Notes: generated by a model not told the origin, from the sequence alone. DNA of 64,000 nucleotides from Phascolarctos cinereus (GCF_002099425.1 NW_018344105.1:496001-560000); one strand, 5' to 3'. Counted from the first letter of the stretch, positions 1-10,459 are shown. Made by a program: numbers and translations.

Positions 1-228
1 ACCTCCAGAGAGAGAACTGATGAACTCTGAGTGCAAATTTAAGTATATTTTTTTCACTTTATTTTTCTTGCTTTTTTGTGATATGGTTAATATGGAAGGT
101 TTTGCATTTCACACGTAAAATTGATATATTAATTGCCTTCTCAATGGGTGGGGGAAAGACAGGAGGGAGAGAATTTGGTACTCATATTTTTTTAAAAAGA
201 TATCAAAAATAATAAATTTGGAAAGCCA
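1..228 (+). mobile_element. L1/half-L1 3' UTR end, cut by window start
   Basis: The segment carries the terminal signature of marsupial L1 and half-L1 elements: a GCCTTCTCAATGGGTGGGGG-type tract, a purine-rich stretch, then GAGAGAATTTGG and a short A/T tail. The same order occurs at 36,440-36,540. Only the 3' end lies inside the window, so truncation cannot be judged. Confidence 0.8.
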
Positions 229-253
229 AATTTACAAGAAAAAAATAATTAAA

Positions 254-484
254 TTGTTGTTCATTTGTTTCAATTATGTTAGAGTCTTCATTATGCCATT
301 TGGGTTTTTCTTGACAAAGAGACTGAAGTGGTTTGCCATTTCCTTCTCTAGTTCATTTTACGGATGAGGAAACTGAGGCAAACAGGGTGAAGTGACTTGG
401 CTGGGGTCACACAGCTAGTAAGTGTCTTAGACCAGATTTGAACTCAGGAACAGGAGTCTTCCTGATTCCAGGCCTGACACTCTA

Positions 485-485
<1 letters not shown>
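254..485 (-). mobile_element. RTE-tailed CORE-SINE
   Basis: Read on the minus strand this is a SINE with a tRNA-like head, a CORE/MIR-like middle (the plus strand shows ATGAGGAAACTGAGGCA and CACAGCTAGTAAGTG) and a 3' tail resembling BovB/RTE sequence. On the plus strand that tail appears as the opening GTTGTTCA. The head is replaced by the CA repeat that follows. The sequence is diverged, so this is an old copy. Confidence 0.85.

Positions 486-527
<42 letters not shown>
486..527. repeat. (CA)n microsatellite
   Basis: About 21 CA units follow the SINE head with no spacer. They probably expanded from the end of the SINE. The minus-strand polycysteine/valine ORF across it is an artefact. Confidence 0.97.
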
Positions 528-529
<2 letters not shown>

Positions 530-803
530 TGCAGAAATTTAATGGGAATAAGTATTAATTTTAAATCAGTTATATAGACACTGAAAGAGATGTAGCTGGA
601 CAGTTGTTCAAGTGACAAAAACTGGGTAGGCACCAGAGTACTTCAGTTCAGTACAGTGCAGTACAGAGTACTTTTGGTACCATCCAGAAAACTCTGTGGG
701 GTTAACGAGGGCCTCAGTGGAATTGTTGTGTGTTCTTTGTTTTTGGTCTATTGTGAGGCCTTTACCTGTCTTCTCTTCTGTTATTAGATTTCTGCATTTG
801 TAA
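528..803. other. unassigned AT-rich sequence
   Basis: No repeat family or gene recognised. There is a local cluster of AGTAC motifs near 638-672. Confidence 0.4.
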
Positions 804-1040
804 TTGTAGTTCATTCGTTTCAGTCATATACGACTCCTTGTGACCCCGTTCGGGGTTTCTTGATAGACATACTGGAGTGGTTCTCCATTTTCTTCTCCAG
901 CTCATTTTATAGATGAGGAAACTGAGGCAAACAGGATGAAGTGACCTGCCCAGGGTCACACAGCTAGGAAGTGCAAGAGGCCAGATTTGAACTCAGGAAG
1001 ATGAGTCTTTCAGACTTCAGGCCCACCACCTTGCTGCCCT
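804..1040 (-). mobile_element. RTE-tailed CORE-SINE
   Basis: Second copy of the family at 254-485, same orientation. The plus strand runs from GTAGTTCATTCGTTTCAGTC through the CORE block to a worn head copy (CACCTTGCTGCCCT). The shared order of tail, CORE and head makes the call secure. Confidence 0.85.
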
Positions 1041-1124
1041 ACACATTTGCTGTGGGGTGAAATAAAGGGTGTTGTGTGTGTGAGAGGGGAAAAAAAAATC
1101 AATCCCTATAGAACATCACTTGCC

Positions 1125-1500
1125 AGCCTCATTGAACATGCACCTTATGATGCAAACTGGCTTTCTCTCCATTTCTTACATATGTCATTCCATCTCCTAT
1201 GTCCTTGCCTCTGTACTGGCTGTCACCCAGGCCTGAAATGCACTCCTTCTGTACCACTGCCTCATAGAGCTCTTCTCTTCTCTTAAGACCCACATAAGCA
1301 GTATGTTCTACAGGAAGCCTTTGTTCAACCCCTCCACTTTTAGTGCATGTATGCGTTTATTCACTTGTTCTGTGTGCTTACCATGTCTTCTATTAGATTG
1401 TAAACTCCTTGAGAGTTGGAATTGCTTCATTTTTTGTATTTACATCTCTAGTTCCTATAAGGTACTTAGTAAGTACTAGTTGTTTAATTCATATTTAAGG
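1125..1500 (+). mobile_element. L2 3' end
   Basis: It contains the L2 landmarks in order: a GGCCTGAAATGCACTCC block, a cysteine-rich ORF2 C-terminal remnant, TAAACTCCTTGAGAG and the terminal motif around GGTACTTAGTAAGTACTAG. L2 is an ancient mammalian LINE and this copy is heavily diverged. Confidence 0.75.
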
Positions 1501-2025
1501 GAGGAAACCACTTTAAGTGGAGATCAGGTGGGTTTCATCATCACCTCTTTCTATCCTTACTGAAAAAGATTTCAAAATTACTTATCATTTCTTCTTTTCA
1601 AAGGAGAGACATTTGTCCGCAAAGGCAAATGTAAAGAGTTAACATTGTTCTGCCTCCTTTCTAAAAGGCCGGTGGTCATTTCTATTGTACTCTCTTCCAG
1701 GACTGACATTTGCCAATGAGGTATCAAGTAATTGTGGAGTTGATTAACCTGCTGCTTAAATGTGAGCTGAAAAGCAAAAAGCACTGGTGGCTCGGTGCCC
1801 ATTCATAATGGCTCTTCTCTGCCAAGTGTCTATTTTCTGTTCAGAAAGTCCATAGTCATCTTTTACAGAGTTGCTCCTTACTGAGATAATAGCCACAAAA
1901 ACCCATGTGTAAAAATGAGCAGAAATTGGTTCTGATTAATACACTTACCACTTTATTTATCATGCCACAAGTGGAAAGCTATTAGCATTCAAAAATGCCT
2001 TTCAGATGAAAAGGGCCCCCACACA
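1501..2025. other. repeat-poor island
   Basis: No repeat landmark recognised over about 520 bases. Composition is mixed, with no convincing ORF. It could be unique intronic DNA or a conserved noncoding element. Confidence 0.4.
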
Positions 2026-2029
2026 CCAA

Positions 2030-2310
2030 AAGAGCCATAGGAGTGTTTTTTGTGGTAGCAAAAAAAACTCGAAACAATGTGAGTGCTCATTAATTGCGAA
2101 ATGGCTGACCAGACTGTGGTATGTGAATGCCATGATTGTTATTGCCCTGTGAGAAGTGAGGAGTATGAGGAATTCAGAGACACGGGAAGACTTGTATGAA
2201 CTGGTCTATAATAAGGAAAAAGAACCATGAAAACTATATGCACAATGGCCACTATAATGTCTAGGAAAACCACCCTATAAGACATCAGAATTTAGACCAA
2301 TGCACTGACG
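2030..2310 (+). mobile_element. L1 ORF2 C-terminal fragment
   Basis: The plus strand matches the end of marsupial L1 ORF2, including a worn equivalent of the motif for a short Gly-Glu-Trp-Leu-Asn segment followed by a Lys-Thr-Trp-Lys-like segment. Several stops interrupt it. Compare the minus-strand copy at 55,215-55,475. Confidence 0.65.
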
Positions 2311-2374
2311 AATCTCGACTCCTGAAGAGGGGGGATGAGGTGTATCTTCTTTCTGAATCCTCCATGTTAGTGCT

Positions 2375-2575
2375 TTTTATCTGAGATAAGCTTCCCTTTA
2401 TCCTCTCTCTTATTTGTAAATAGTTGTTTGCATGTGGGATCCCCTCCCACCCCATCATACTGTGAGCTCCTTGGAAGCAGGGACTATTTTTGCTTTTCTT
2501 CGTATCCTTAGCACTTAAGCACAGTGTCTGACACATAGTAGGTTGTTAATAAATGTTTGTCGGCTTGCCTTGTGC
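2375..2575 (+). mobile_element. L2 3' end
   Basis: Clear L2 terminal sequence: TGTGAGCTCCTTGGAAGCAG, a CTTAGCACTTAAGCACAGTG block and an AATAAATGTTTGT end. Confidence 0.85.
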
Positions 2576-2645
2576 TACAGGTACAAAATGAGGACACAAT
2601 TAAAGTATCAGATCGTTTTACTTAGGGAGGAAGGGACTAAGAATT

Positions 2646-2792
2646 CTTTTTTTCACATGAGGCAATTGGGCTTGAGTGACTTGCCTAGAGTCATGTAACT
2701 AATGAGTGCTTTGTGTCAGAGCTCAGATTTGAACTCAGGCCCTCCTGACCCCAGGGCTTGTGCTCTATCCACTGTGCCACCTAGCTGCCCCT
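2646..2792 (-). mobile_element. tRNA-headed CORE-SINE with TSD
   Basis: The plus strand ends CACCTAGCTGCCCC, the reverse complement of the GGGGCAGCTAGGTGG head of the abundant marsupial SINE (WSINE1/MAR1-like; name from memory). A 13-base duplication, GGGACTAAGAATT, lies at 2633-2645 and 2793-2805, showing an L1-type insertion. Confidence 0.92.
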
Positions 2793-2805
2793 GGGACTAA
2801 GAATT

Positions 2806-3056
2806 TATATAGCACTGTGTTATGTACCAAGCACTGTGTTAAGTGCTTTACAAATATTATCCTATTTGATCCTCACAACAACCTTATGATGTAGTTGCTG
2901 TTATTATCCTCCTTTTACAGTTGAGGAAACTGAGGCAAACAGAGGTTAAGTGACTTTCCCGGGATTATACAACTAGTTAGTGACAGGTTAGATTTGAACT
3001 CGGATCTTCCTGATTCCAAGCCCAGTGCACTATCTACTGTACAACCTATCTACCTT
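2806..3056 (-). mobile_element. MIR
   Basis: On the plus strand: GTGCTTTACAAATATTAT, CTCACAACAACC, TTGAGGAAACTGAGGCA, then a worn tRNA-like head. This is the standard MIR order in antisense. The SINE at 2646-2792 inserted at its edge. Confidence 0.88.
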
Positions 3057-3834
3057 AACTATGTTTTTGTTACACAAGAGAGGTCTGTTGGGTTAAATAC
3101 TGGAAAATGATAGTAAAACCTTCCTTTATGTCTTTCCTTTTATGAGGGATCTAGCCAACTGAGTGCAGTTATTTGATCTTGGAATTTGAAAACAAATCAG
3201 TGTGGTCTTAGTTGTTACACACAACACAATGTAAAAATTGGACAATTAGCTAATCAGTAGTTAGCGTAGAAGCCAGTTCAAGCATTTGAATTGAAAAGAG
3301 AAGGATTTGGTTTGAGAGGTCCATTTTCATATGAATATACAACTGGCACTGCAAATTTGGGAGACACATGTCCAGCCATTATCAGTTGGGTTATTGTAGG
3401 TAACAAGAATGGTGATTTTGCATATAATAAACGGAGTATTTGCCAAGGAAGTAACAAAAATAAAACGGCAGAACCCCTGTTAGGACATTTGCCTTACACA
3501 GCCGTTAGAGTAGCCCAGAGATATTTGGGTAGAGGGTTTCTTCCCATAAAAACAGTTCACAGGGAGTGAGTTGTCTTTTCCCTCTGAATGAAATACCACT
3601 TTTAGGCTCCCTAGGCTTAGGCCATTCTCACCACAGCTGCCATCCTCAAAGAAGCAAATCAGAAATATTTCCCACATCTTAGCTGATAAGACCACACATG
3701 TTGAGGGTCCAAATTTGATAGTAACAAAAGAAAATAAGATAATCCGAACATTCCAGTCATTCTTAGGGATTAAAAAAGAAAACATCAAAAAAAAAAAGAG
3801 TAATGAAGGCAGCATATTGAAAGATTTCTGCCTC
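3057..3834. other. unassigned sequence
   Basis: No family recognised. Open frames of 92 codons (plus, 3291-3569) and 144 codons (minus, 3480-3914) occur here. Neither resembles a known protein, and the longer one runs into the neighbouring L2 copy, so neither is called a gene. Confidence 0.35.
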
Positions 3835-4110
3835 TGTCTCCATGTCTTTATATAGAGCTGTTGCCTATGTCTGAAATGCTTCTCCCCTCCCCCAGCTCTG
3901 CCTCTCCATCTCATCTTTGTTAAAGTCCTTTTGTTCCCTTGATGTGTTATTTGTGTTTATCTCTCTGTGTGCGTGTTGTTTCCCTGTAAACAAGTGTAAG
4001 CTGCTTAGGGGCAGATTACTTTTCATTTTTGTCTTTGTATGCAGAGTGCCTGGAACATACTTGGAAGTTATAGTTATTAAATACTTGTTAAATGAATTAA
4101 GAGGAATCAG
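3835..4110 (+). mobile_element. L2 3' end
   Basis: CTGAAATGCTTCTCCCCTCC, TTTGTTAAAGTCC and AGTGCCTGGAACATACTTGG are worn L2 landmarks in the right order. Confidence 0.75.
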
Positions 4111-4191
4111 AGGAGTAAAGGTTCGTGAAATCCAACCCCCTCATATGACAGGAAAGTAATCTGGGGCCAAAGAGGAATGTTGTTTCTTCTT

Positions 4192-4343
4192 TTAATTTTT
4201 TTTTTGGGGGGCTAGGCAGTGGGGTTAAGTGACTTGCCCAGGGTCACACAGCTAGTAACTTATGTGTCTGAGGCTAGTTATGAACCCAGGTCCTCCTGAA
4301 TCCAGAGCCAGCTCTCTATCCACTGCACCACCTAGCTGCCCCA
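4192..4343 (-). mobile_element. tRNA-headed CORE-SINE with 16-bp TSD
   Basis: Full-length short SINE in antisense. The T-rich tail is on the left, CACACAGCTAGTAACTTATG in the middle and CACCTAGCTGCCCC at the right end. A perfect 16-base duplication, AATGTTGTTTCTTCTT, flanks it at 4176-4191 and 4344-4359. Perfect TSDs suggest a fairly recent insertion. Confidence 0.95.
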
Positions 4344-4397
4344 AATGTTGTTTCTTCTTATTGGGATGAAAATAATTTTATAAAAATTTGTTTTCAT

Positions 4398-4547
4398 GGG
4401 GCAGCTAGGTGGTACAGTGGATAGAACACCTGCCCTGGAGTCAGGAGGACCTGAGTTCAAGTCTGGCCCCAGATATATAACACTTACTAGCTGTGTGACC
4501 CTGGGCAAGTCATTTAACCCCATTGCCTAGCCAAAAACAAACAAACA
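4398..4547 (+). mobile_element. tRNA-headed CORE-SINE with 16-bp TSD
   Basis: Begins GGGGCAGCTAGGTGGTACAG and ends in a CAAACAAACAAAA-type tail. The target duplication AAAAATTTGTTTTCAT lies at 4382-4397 and 4548-4563. It sits 54 bases from the preceding SINE in the opposite orientation. Confidence 0.95.
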
Positions 4548-4563
4548 AAAAATTTGTTTTCAT

Positions 4564-5014
4564 ACTGATTAAATCTCCCTTTTTACACTGCTTTCAGTTC
4601 TTTCAAAGCTTGTTCTCAATCTCCACATAGAGGCAGGGATCACTAGCATTGAGGGTGGAGGGGTTGTCTTATTTTGTGTGTGTAAATGTGAAAAGAAATA
4701 AATTTCTTGCATTTTTGAACTTGAAGTTCAGGTTTTTCAATTGCTCTTGGGGACCAGGAAATTGCTCGGTTTCTCAGTTAGCACCATATTGAGGACTATG
4801 AAAAATAGACTGAGTGTAGCAAAGTAGCCATCTGATTAATAAAAGGAATCCACAACACTTTTAGTAGCTAATAGAGACTGAGAGTAGCTCCAGTTCAACT
4901 TACTATAAGGGCCCTTTGAAAGCATGAGTCATTTTTGCATTTTGATTCCATTAGCAGTAATGGGAAATGCATAAACAGATTTAACAAATAATAATAGCAC
5001 GCATAGCAACAGTT
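4564..5014. other. unassigned sequence
   Basis: No repeat or gene recognised. AT-rich, with no ORF of note. Confidence 0.4.
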
Positions 5015-5205
5015 ATTTGTGGTTGACAAAATTCTTTCCTCCTAATAGTGTTATGAAATAGGGAGTAAAAGTATTATTCCCATTTTACAGAAGAGGAAAT
5101 TAGGGCTTAGAAAAGTTAAATGCCTTACCTATCGTCACACAGTGTCAGAGCCAGGCCTGAAACCCAGGCTTCCTGATTCATTGGCCTTTATGCTACACCA
5201 TACAC
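5015..5205 (-). mobile_element. MIR
   Basis: CCCATTTTACAGAAGAGGAA, a TCACACAGTGTCAGAGCCAG block and a CAGGCTTCCTGATTC block give an antisense MIR with a missing head. Confidence 0.82.
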
Positions 5206-5429
5206 TATTCTTGATGTAGTCACTGACCTTTGATTATAGGAAAACTTTTTTTTAGTGAGTATCAGCAAAATCAAGAAATCACTAAGCTTATATCTGAACC
5301 CAGAGAACTAAAAGCAAACCTGGATCTGAACCTTATAGGTGGTTGCCACCTACATAAGTAGGTAGTTGCAGATCCTCTTGTCCAGAGAGATTAGGTGTGC
5401 AACTCAAGAAACTTAAGCAAAGGGGAAAG

Positions 5430-6060
5430 AATTTTTTTTTTTTGCATTTTTCAGATGATATTATGGTTTAATTAGTGAATCTCAAAGAGCAATTAAAAAA
5501 TGACTTAAATAATTAACAACTTATGCAGAGTAACAGTGTATAAAATAAATCCACATGAATCATCAGCATTTGCAGGAGCAAAAGAAGAGAAGTTCCATTC
5601 AAAATACTTCTAGGATATATAAAATATTTGGGATACTATCTATGAAGACATAAACAGACAGGTACAATATGAGTATAACTAAAATACCATTACAGAAATA
5701 AAGGCAAACTTAAGTAATTGGAAAAATATTAATTGTTTATGGATAAGCCAAGTCAATAAAAGAAAAATGGCAATACTGCCTAACTTAATTTACTTATTCA
5801 ATACTAGACCAAATAACCAAAGGATTATCTTATAGAGCTAGGAAAAAAAAAGTAGCAAAATTCATCTCAAGAATCTCAAGAGAAATGATAAAGAAAAAGT
5901 TAAGGAGGTAGAAAGCCTGTCAATACCATTCCTCAAAGTATAACAGGAAGCAGTAATTCTCAAAAACATTTGGTACTGGTTAATAAAGTGAAGGCAAATT
6001 AGGTGCAATGTGCAGAAGCAAATGAACCTAGTGGCCTAGAGTTCAGTGAACCCAGAGCTC
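5430..6060 (+). mobile_element. L1 ORF2 C-terminal half, left part
   Basis: Translating the plus strand gives fragments typical of the region after the L1 reverse transcriptase, such as NWKNINCLWISQVNKRKMAI near 5,718, with several frame breaks. It continues after the SINE at 6313-6790. The copy is 5'-truncated and old. Confidence 0.75.
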
Positions 6061-6072
6061 AGCTGCTAGTAT

Positions 6073-6300
6073 GTTGTTGTTCAGTCATTTTTCAGTAGTG
6101 TCCAACTCTTTGTGACCCCATTTTGGGGTTTTCTTGGCAGAGATAACTGGAGTGGTTTGCCATTTCCTTTTCTAGTTCATTTTACGGATAAGGAAACTGA
6201 GTCAAAAAGGGTAAAGTGACTTGCCCAGGGTCTGAGGCCAGACTTGAACTCATGAAGATGAGTCTTCCTGATTCCAAGCCCAGTGCCACCTAGCTGCCCC
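6073..6300 (-). mobile_element. RTE-tailed SINE inserted in L1, 12-bp TSD
   Basis: Antisense SINE from GTTGTTGTTCAGTCATTT to CACCTAGCTGCCCC. The flanks AGCTGCTAGTAT (6061-6072) and AGCTACTAGTAT (6301-6312) are a target duplication with one later mismatch. This shows it landed in the plus-strand L1 and is the younger of the two. Confidence 0.93.
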
Positions 6301-6312
6301 AGCTACTAGTAT

Positions 6313-6790
6313 AAGGAGTCACTATTTGATAAAAGTTTCTGGGACAACTAGAAAGCATTCTGGCAGAAATTATGTTTAGACCAACACCTTATACCATATT
6401 CCAATATAAGCTCCAAATGGATATGACTTAGATATAAATAGTCACATGCTAAACAAATTATAGCAGCAAAGAAGAAATTAGCATTCTGATGTGTGAACAG
6501 GGGAAAAGTTATAACCAAACAACCGTTAGTGAGGATCACAAAAAATAAGATGGACAGTTTTGATTACTTATCATGATTAATTATAACTTGATTAATTATT
6601 AAACTTTTTACACAAATATAATTAAAATTATAAGTAACACAGTTAACTGGGGAAAAGTCTTTGCAAAAAAAATTTCTTTGCTAGAGATCTTATTTCCAGG
6701 ACATACAAGGAACTGATTCATGTTTAAGAATAGAGGTTTTCCCCAAATAATTGGTTGAAGATAGACGAAATGGGAAGGGAGGTGAAGTAG
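6313..6790 (+). mobile_element. L1 ORF2 C-terminal half, right part
   Basis: Continuation of the L1 at 5430-6060 beyond the SINE. The sequence around CTCCAAATGGATATGACTTA corresponds to the L1 ORF2 region before the C-terminal cysteine motif. Confidence 0.7.
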
Positions 6791-7089
6791 CATTGTATAA
6801 TTAAAAATAGGTTCCTCATGCAAGGAAATTAAAGAACCAAATAGAATTAATATGGTAGCTAGGGAGAAAAAGGAGTGACTTTTTCATCAATGTTCTCCAA
6901 GACCACCTGCATGTAAAAGGAAAGAAGTAATAGACAAAGCATTAAAAGAAAATAGACCACAAGCCTGGCAGAGAAGCATGCTATATTAATGATGGCAGAT
7001 GCCAATTACCGAGACATGTTCTGGAATTCTTTCTCTCTGTACCACAGCTAATAACTGCTTCAGTTGCCTTGATGATAATATCATCCTTT
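6791..7089. other. unassigned, possibly L1 or CR1 edge
   Basis: No firm landmark. It lies between the L1 and CR1/L3 fragments and may belong to either. Confidence 0.3.
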
Positions 7090-7545
7090 AAAAGGTGCAG
7101 GAACCAACAAAGGGAAATTCTGTTCTGGATCTAATTCTCAGTATGAGGAAGAAACTGGTTGTTGGGGCAGAAATGTTAGAAAACCTGGGAGAAAGTAGAA
7201 TACTTTCTGACGGAGAAGAGGAAAGCCAAGCATTATCTGACATGCATCCTAGATTTTAGGAAAGATTTCAGAAAGGTTCAGAAGAAGGACAGGCAGAATC
7301 TCATGGACTAAATTCTACCCAGGGGAGTCAGCCCAGCAGAGATTGTGAAAACACAAAGGGAAATCATTCTGATGAGAAGAAAAAAATAGAAGTTATCTGA
7401 AGAGATCAATGTAGATACAAAGAGAACTCACCAATCAACTTAGATTTTAAAGATATATGCCAGAAATGGAAGCAAGGACAACTAAAAGAGGATGAATACA
7501 AGAGTGTGGCATGATCTTATAAGAATAGTGTCAGGACACGGTCAA
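7090..7545 (+). mobile_element. CR1/L3 ORF2 fragment
   Basis: One plus frame near 7,450-7,525 reads KWKQGQLKEDEYKSVA, matching the CR1-family segment of W-K-x-G-Q-x-x-x-E-E-Y type between the endonuclease and reverse transcriptase domains. The rest is diverged and full of stops. The family call rests mainly on this motif. Confidence 0.55.
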
Positions 7546-7569
7546 TTCAGGAGTCAGTTTTGCTTGTCC

Positions 7570-7700
7570 ATGCGTATTATTTGTTGCAGGAGTTTTGTTT
7601 TTCTTTATTTTCTTTTCCAGTGGTGAGGGAAGGCAGAAGGGGAAAAACAGATTTATGTTCATTGAAAAAAATGAAATTGAATTTTTAAAAAATAGTGGCG
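7570..7700 (+). mobile_element. possible L1 3' end
   Basis: GTTGCAGGAGTTTTG followed by an A/G-rich stretch and an A-rich end resembles the 3' UTR terminus of an old marsupial L1. Weak call. Confidence 0.35.
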
Positions 7701-7968
7701 GGAATACAAAAGCTCACATTGGGTTTCTAGAAGGCAATACCTGCTGCTCCCCTCAGCTTCTGGTTGTTGTCCTTTGTGCTCGAAGAGGACCGAGATGACA
7801 TCACCAGAATGACTATGGGATCAAGGTACAGTGTGTCCAGCTGTGCCTGATCAGACCAATATGAGCTCGGAATGTTCTACTACAGGTCAGGCACAAATAG
7901 TCTATGTGAACATTTTGGAGTGGAGGTGTTTCTAAATTTGTACGTCTTACATTTCTTTTGAGCTACTG

Positions 7969-8223
7969 CTATTTTGCTTTGTTCATAGAGCACAGCGCCT
8001 TCTTTGATGTGGGTATGCCATGCTGAGCAGTCCTGTGCCAGTGTCTCCCATATGTCTCACAATCGATTCCAAAGTTCTTCAGAGAGACCTTGAAAGTGGC
8101 CTCGTATGACTTCTTCTGACCACGATGTGAGTGCCTGCCTTGCATGAGTTCTCCGTAAAATAGGCTTTTAGGTAAACATAAGTTTGGCATTCGAACAATG
8201 TGGCTAGCCCATTGGAGTTTCAC
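7969..8223 (-). pseudogene. RTE C-terminal domain remnant
   Basis: Reads LQWASHIVRMPNLCLPKSLF and continues with a G-E-L-M-x-G-R-H-S segment. This is the conserved RTE C-terminal block of W-x-G-H-V-x-R-M type. Function of the block is not established. Confidence 0.9.
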
Positions 8224-8467
8224 CCTCTGCAGTAGAGTTTGAATGCTTGACAGTTTAGCTCAAGAAAGGACCTCAGTGTTCCGTACCTTATCTAGACAGA
8301 TGATCTTCAGAATCTTCCTAAGACAATTCAAATGGAAGTGATTCTGTTTCCTGGCATGGAGCTGGTATACTGTCCAGGTTTCACAGTGCAATAGCTTTGT
8401 AGACCCAAACACTGAGCTAGCTCTAGCAATGCTTGCGTCAACCTCATAATATATGGAAAGTATACTG

Positions 8468-8743
8468 CTAAAGTAAGTGAACTTTTCCACAGCATTCAGA
8501 ATGTCTCCATTTTCTGTAACTGATGGTTCCATATGTGGATGGATGGTATGATGCTGGCTGATGGAGAACCTGTGTTTTATTAGTCTCAATTGTCAGGGCA
8601 AAATTAACACAAGCAGCAGAGAATTGATCCATACTCTGTTGCATTTCAGCTTCAGAGGCTGCATTGAATGTACCATCATCTGTGAACAAAAGGTCCTGCA
8701 CCAACTCTCTTTCCACTTTAGTCTTGGTTTGTGGCCTTTTCAA
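8468..8743 (-). pseudogene. RTE reverse transcriptase, catalytic-motif remnant
   Basis: Contains LLFTDDGTFNAASEAEMQQS, equivalent to the F-A-D-D catalytic box followed by the N-A-x-S-E-A-E-M-Q segment typical of RTE elements. The paired aspartates remain, although the flanking residue has changed. Confidence 0.9.
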
Positions 8744-8893
8744 GTTAAATTATTTACTGTCAGTACAGTAGTTGACCTTGAGGTCATTTTCATCCTCATT
8801 GAAGACATCTGACAGCATCACTGAAAACATCATGCTATAAAGTATTAGAGCAATCACACAGCCCTGCTTCACTCCCTTGGTGACTGGGAAAGC

Positions 8894-9124
8894 TCAAAAG
8901 CATCTTCCATTATCCAGAACCCATGCAAGCATAGGATTATGAAACTGGCATACAATACTGATGAAATTCTCCAGGCAACCAATTTTCGCCATGATCTTCC
9001 ACAAGCCCACGTAACTGACAGTAGCAAAGGCCTTGATCAGATCGATGAACGTTGTATGCAGACATTTGTTCTTTTCCTGGAATTTCTCCTGGAGTTGTTG
9101 GGCAGCAAACATCATATCAGCCAT
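8894..9124 (-). pseudogene. RTE reverse transcriptase, N-terminal palm remnant
   Basis: The frame contains TFIDLIKAFATVSYVGLWKI, the worn form of the RTE motif F-I-D-L-T-K-A-F-D-T-V with a downstream GLW-K-I-M segment. The aspartate in the D-T-V position has been replaced by alanine. It belongs to the element at 7756-10080. Confidence 0.88.
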
Positions 9125-10080
9125 TTCTCAGCCCTTTCTGAAGCCACACTGGCTCTCAGGTAGATGACCCATCTTCCAGGTGAAGGAAGGATCATCCTGT
9201 TAAGGAGGACTCTGGCAAGAATTTTGCTGGCAGTGACTAAGAGAGAGCCCCCCGCCCCTGAATGGCGCAGGATGATATATTTCCTTTACCTTTATAGAAA
9301 TGGACAGTGGAGGCACCCTTGAACTTCTGGGGATAACCTCCTCTGCCATATAACCTGGAAGATTTCAGTCAGTTTTTGTATGGGCAGTGGAGGCCCTGCC
9401 TTATATCTCAGTAGCAGCAGACACTTTGCCACATGAGAGGAGCCTAATGGCATTCAGAATTTCCTCTTCAGTTGGCACTTTGGCTAGAGAGGAATTGACT
9501 TCAATCTGAGGTATATAGTCAATGATTTCACTATTGGTTGATGATGGTCTGTTGAGAACTCTATCAAAGTGTTTGGATCATCTCTCCAGGATCATGTCCT
9601 TATCACTGATCAGCGTGGCTCCATCAGCACTGAGTACTTGAGATGTGCCAAAAGTCTTTGGCCCACAAACAGTCTTCAAGGCATTGTAGAAGTGCTTTGA
9701 GTTGTTACTTTTAAGCATAAAACTGAATCTCATCTGCCTTCTTCCTGAGCCAAGAATCCTGCATCTCTCTAAGCTTTGCTTGTACTTTACTTTTGATGGC
9801 ATTAAACACTACCTTCTTAGAGATGAAAGAACTGTCCTGTTGGTAAACCTCGTGGAGTTTCCATTATTCATTTAGTCATTTTTAAATTTCCCCATCATTT
9901 TCATCAAACCAATCCTGATGTTTGTGAGTGTTTGTGACCAGATGAGTAAATGCAGTGCTGTATACCAAATATCTGAAAGCTGCCCACTCTTTTGCTTCTC
10001 CACTGTTGCCAACCACATGTTGACTTAGCTTTCTCGTAATCCTGTTATAATCCCTTCCACCTGATATGGTGCCACTGCTG

Positions 10081-10307
10081 CTGCTACACTGCTTTCCTGG
10101 CCAGCCCCACCCCAGTGTACACAGACCTCCCTTTAGGTCTTCCTAAGCTTCCCTGGGCTGGAAAAATGATTCACCATGAGTTTTTCTTGGTTTTCCTGAT
10201 CAGAATTCAGTCTGACTCTCTTCATCAGTTATTGTAGGGGATGATGCAAAGAAGCTAAGGCAGAGCTGCTAGATTTCACTCCATCATCTTAACTTCACCA
10301 AAGACAG
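10081..10307 (-). mobile_element. L1/half-L1 5' UTR fragment
   Basis: The right end, TCACTCCATCATCTTAACTTC, is the reverse complement of the AAGATGG-containing 5' start of marsupial L1/half-L1 elements. The internal block TTCCCTGGGCTGGAAAAATG matches the equivalent positions in the copies ending near 44,400 and 46,140. Confidence 0.6.
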
Positions 10308-10459
10308 ATAACTTTGAAAGACATGAGAACTCTGATACAGTAATCAACCACTATCCCAGAAGAGTAATTTTGAAGCAAGCTACCCACCTCCTGACACGTC
10401 ATCCAATTTGCAGGGGGAGGGGAGGAGGATAAATAAAAGAATAAAAGTTGAAGTGAAAA

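Larger units (their letters stand above)
7756..10080 (-). mobile_element. RTE LINE, 5'-truncated
   Basis: Minus-strand non-LTR element of the RTE clade, about 2.3 kb of an expected 3.2-3.4 kb. From 5' to 3' on the minus strand it keeps the linker before the reverse transcriptase (9802-9578), RT palm segments (9124-8894, 8743-8468), the post-RT region and the conserved C-terminus around 8223-7969. Its 3' end is the GTCCTCTTCGAGCACAAAGG-type tail at 7756-7800. The endonuclease domain is absent. Several stops and frameshifts split the frame, so it is dead. Confidence 0.9.

Noticed and set aside
427-633. 68-codon minus frame with a cysteine/valine run
   Set aside because: It is a translation of the (CA)n microsatellite.
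3480-3914. 144-codon minus frame
   Set aside because: It runs into an L2 3' end, contains a phenylalanine run from a poly-A tract and has no recognisable domain or conserved start context.
4398-4470. Possible tRNA gene
   Set aside because: The tRNA-like sequence is the head of a SINE with an A-rich tail and a TSD, not a cloverleaf gene.
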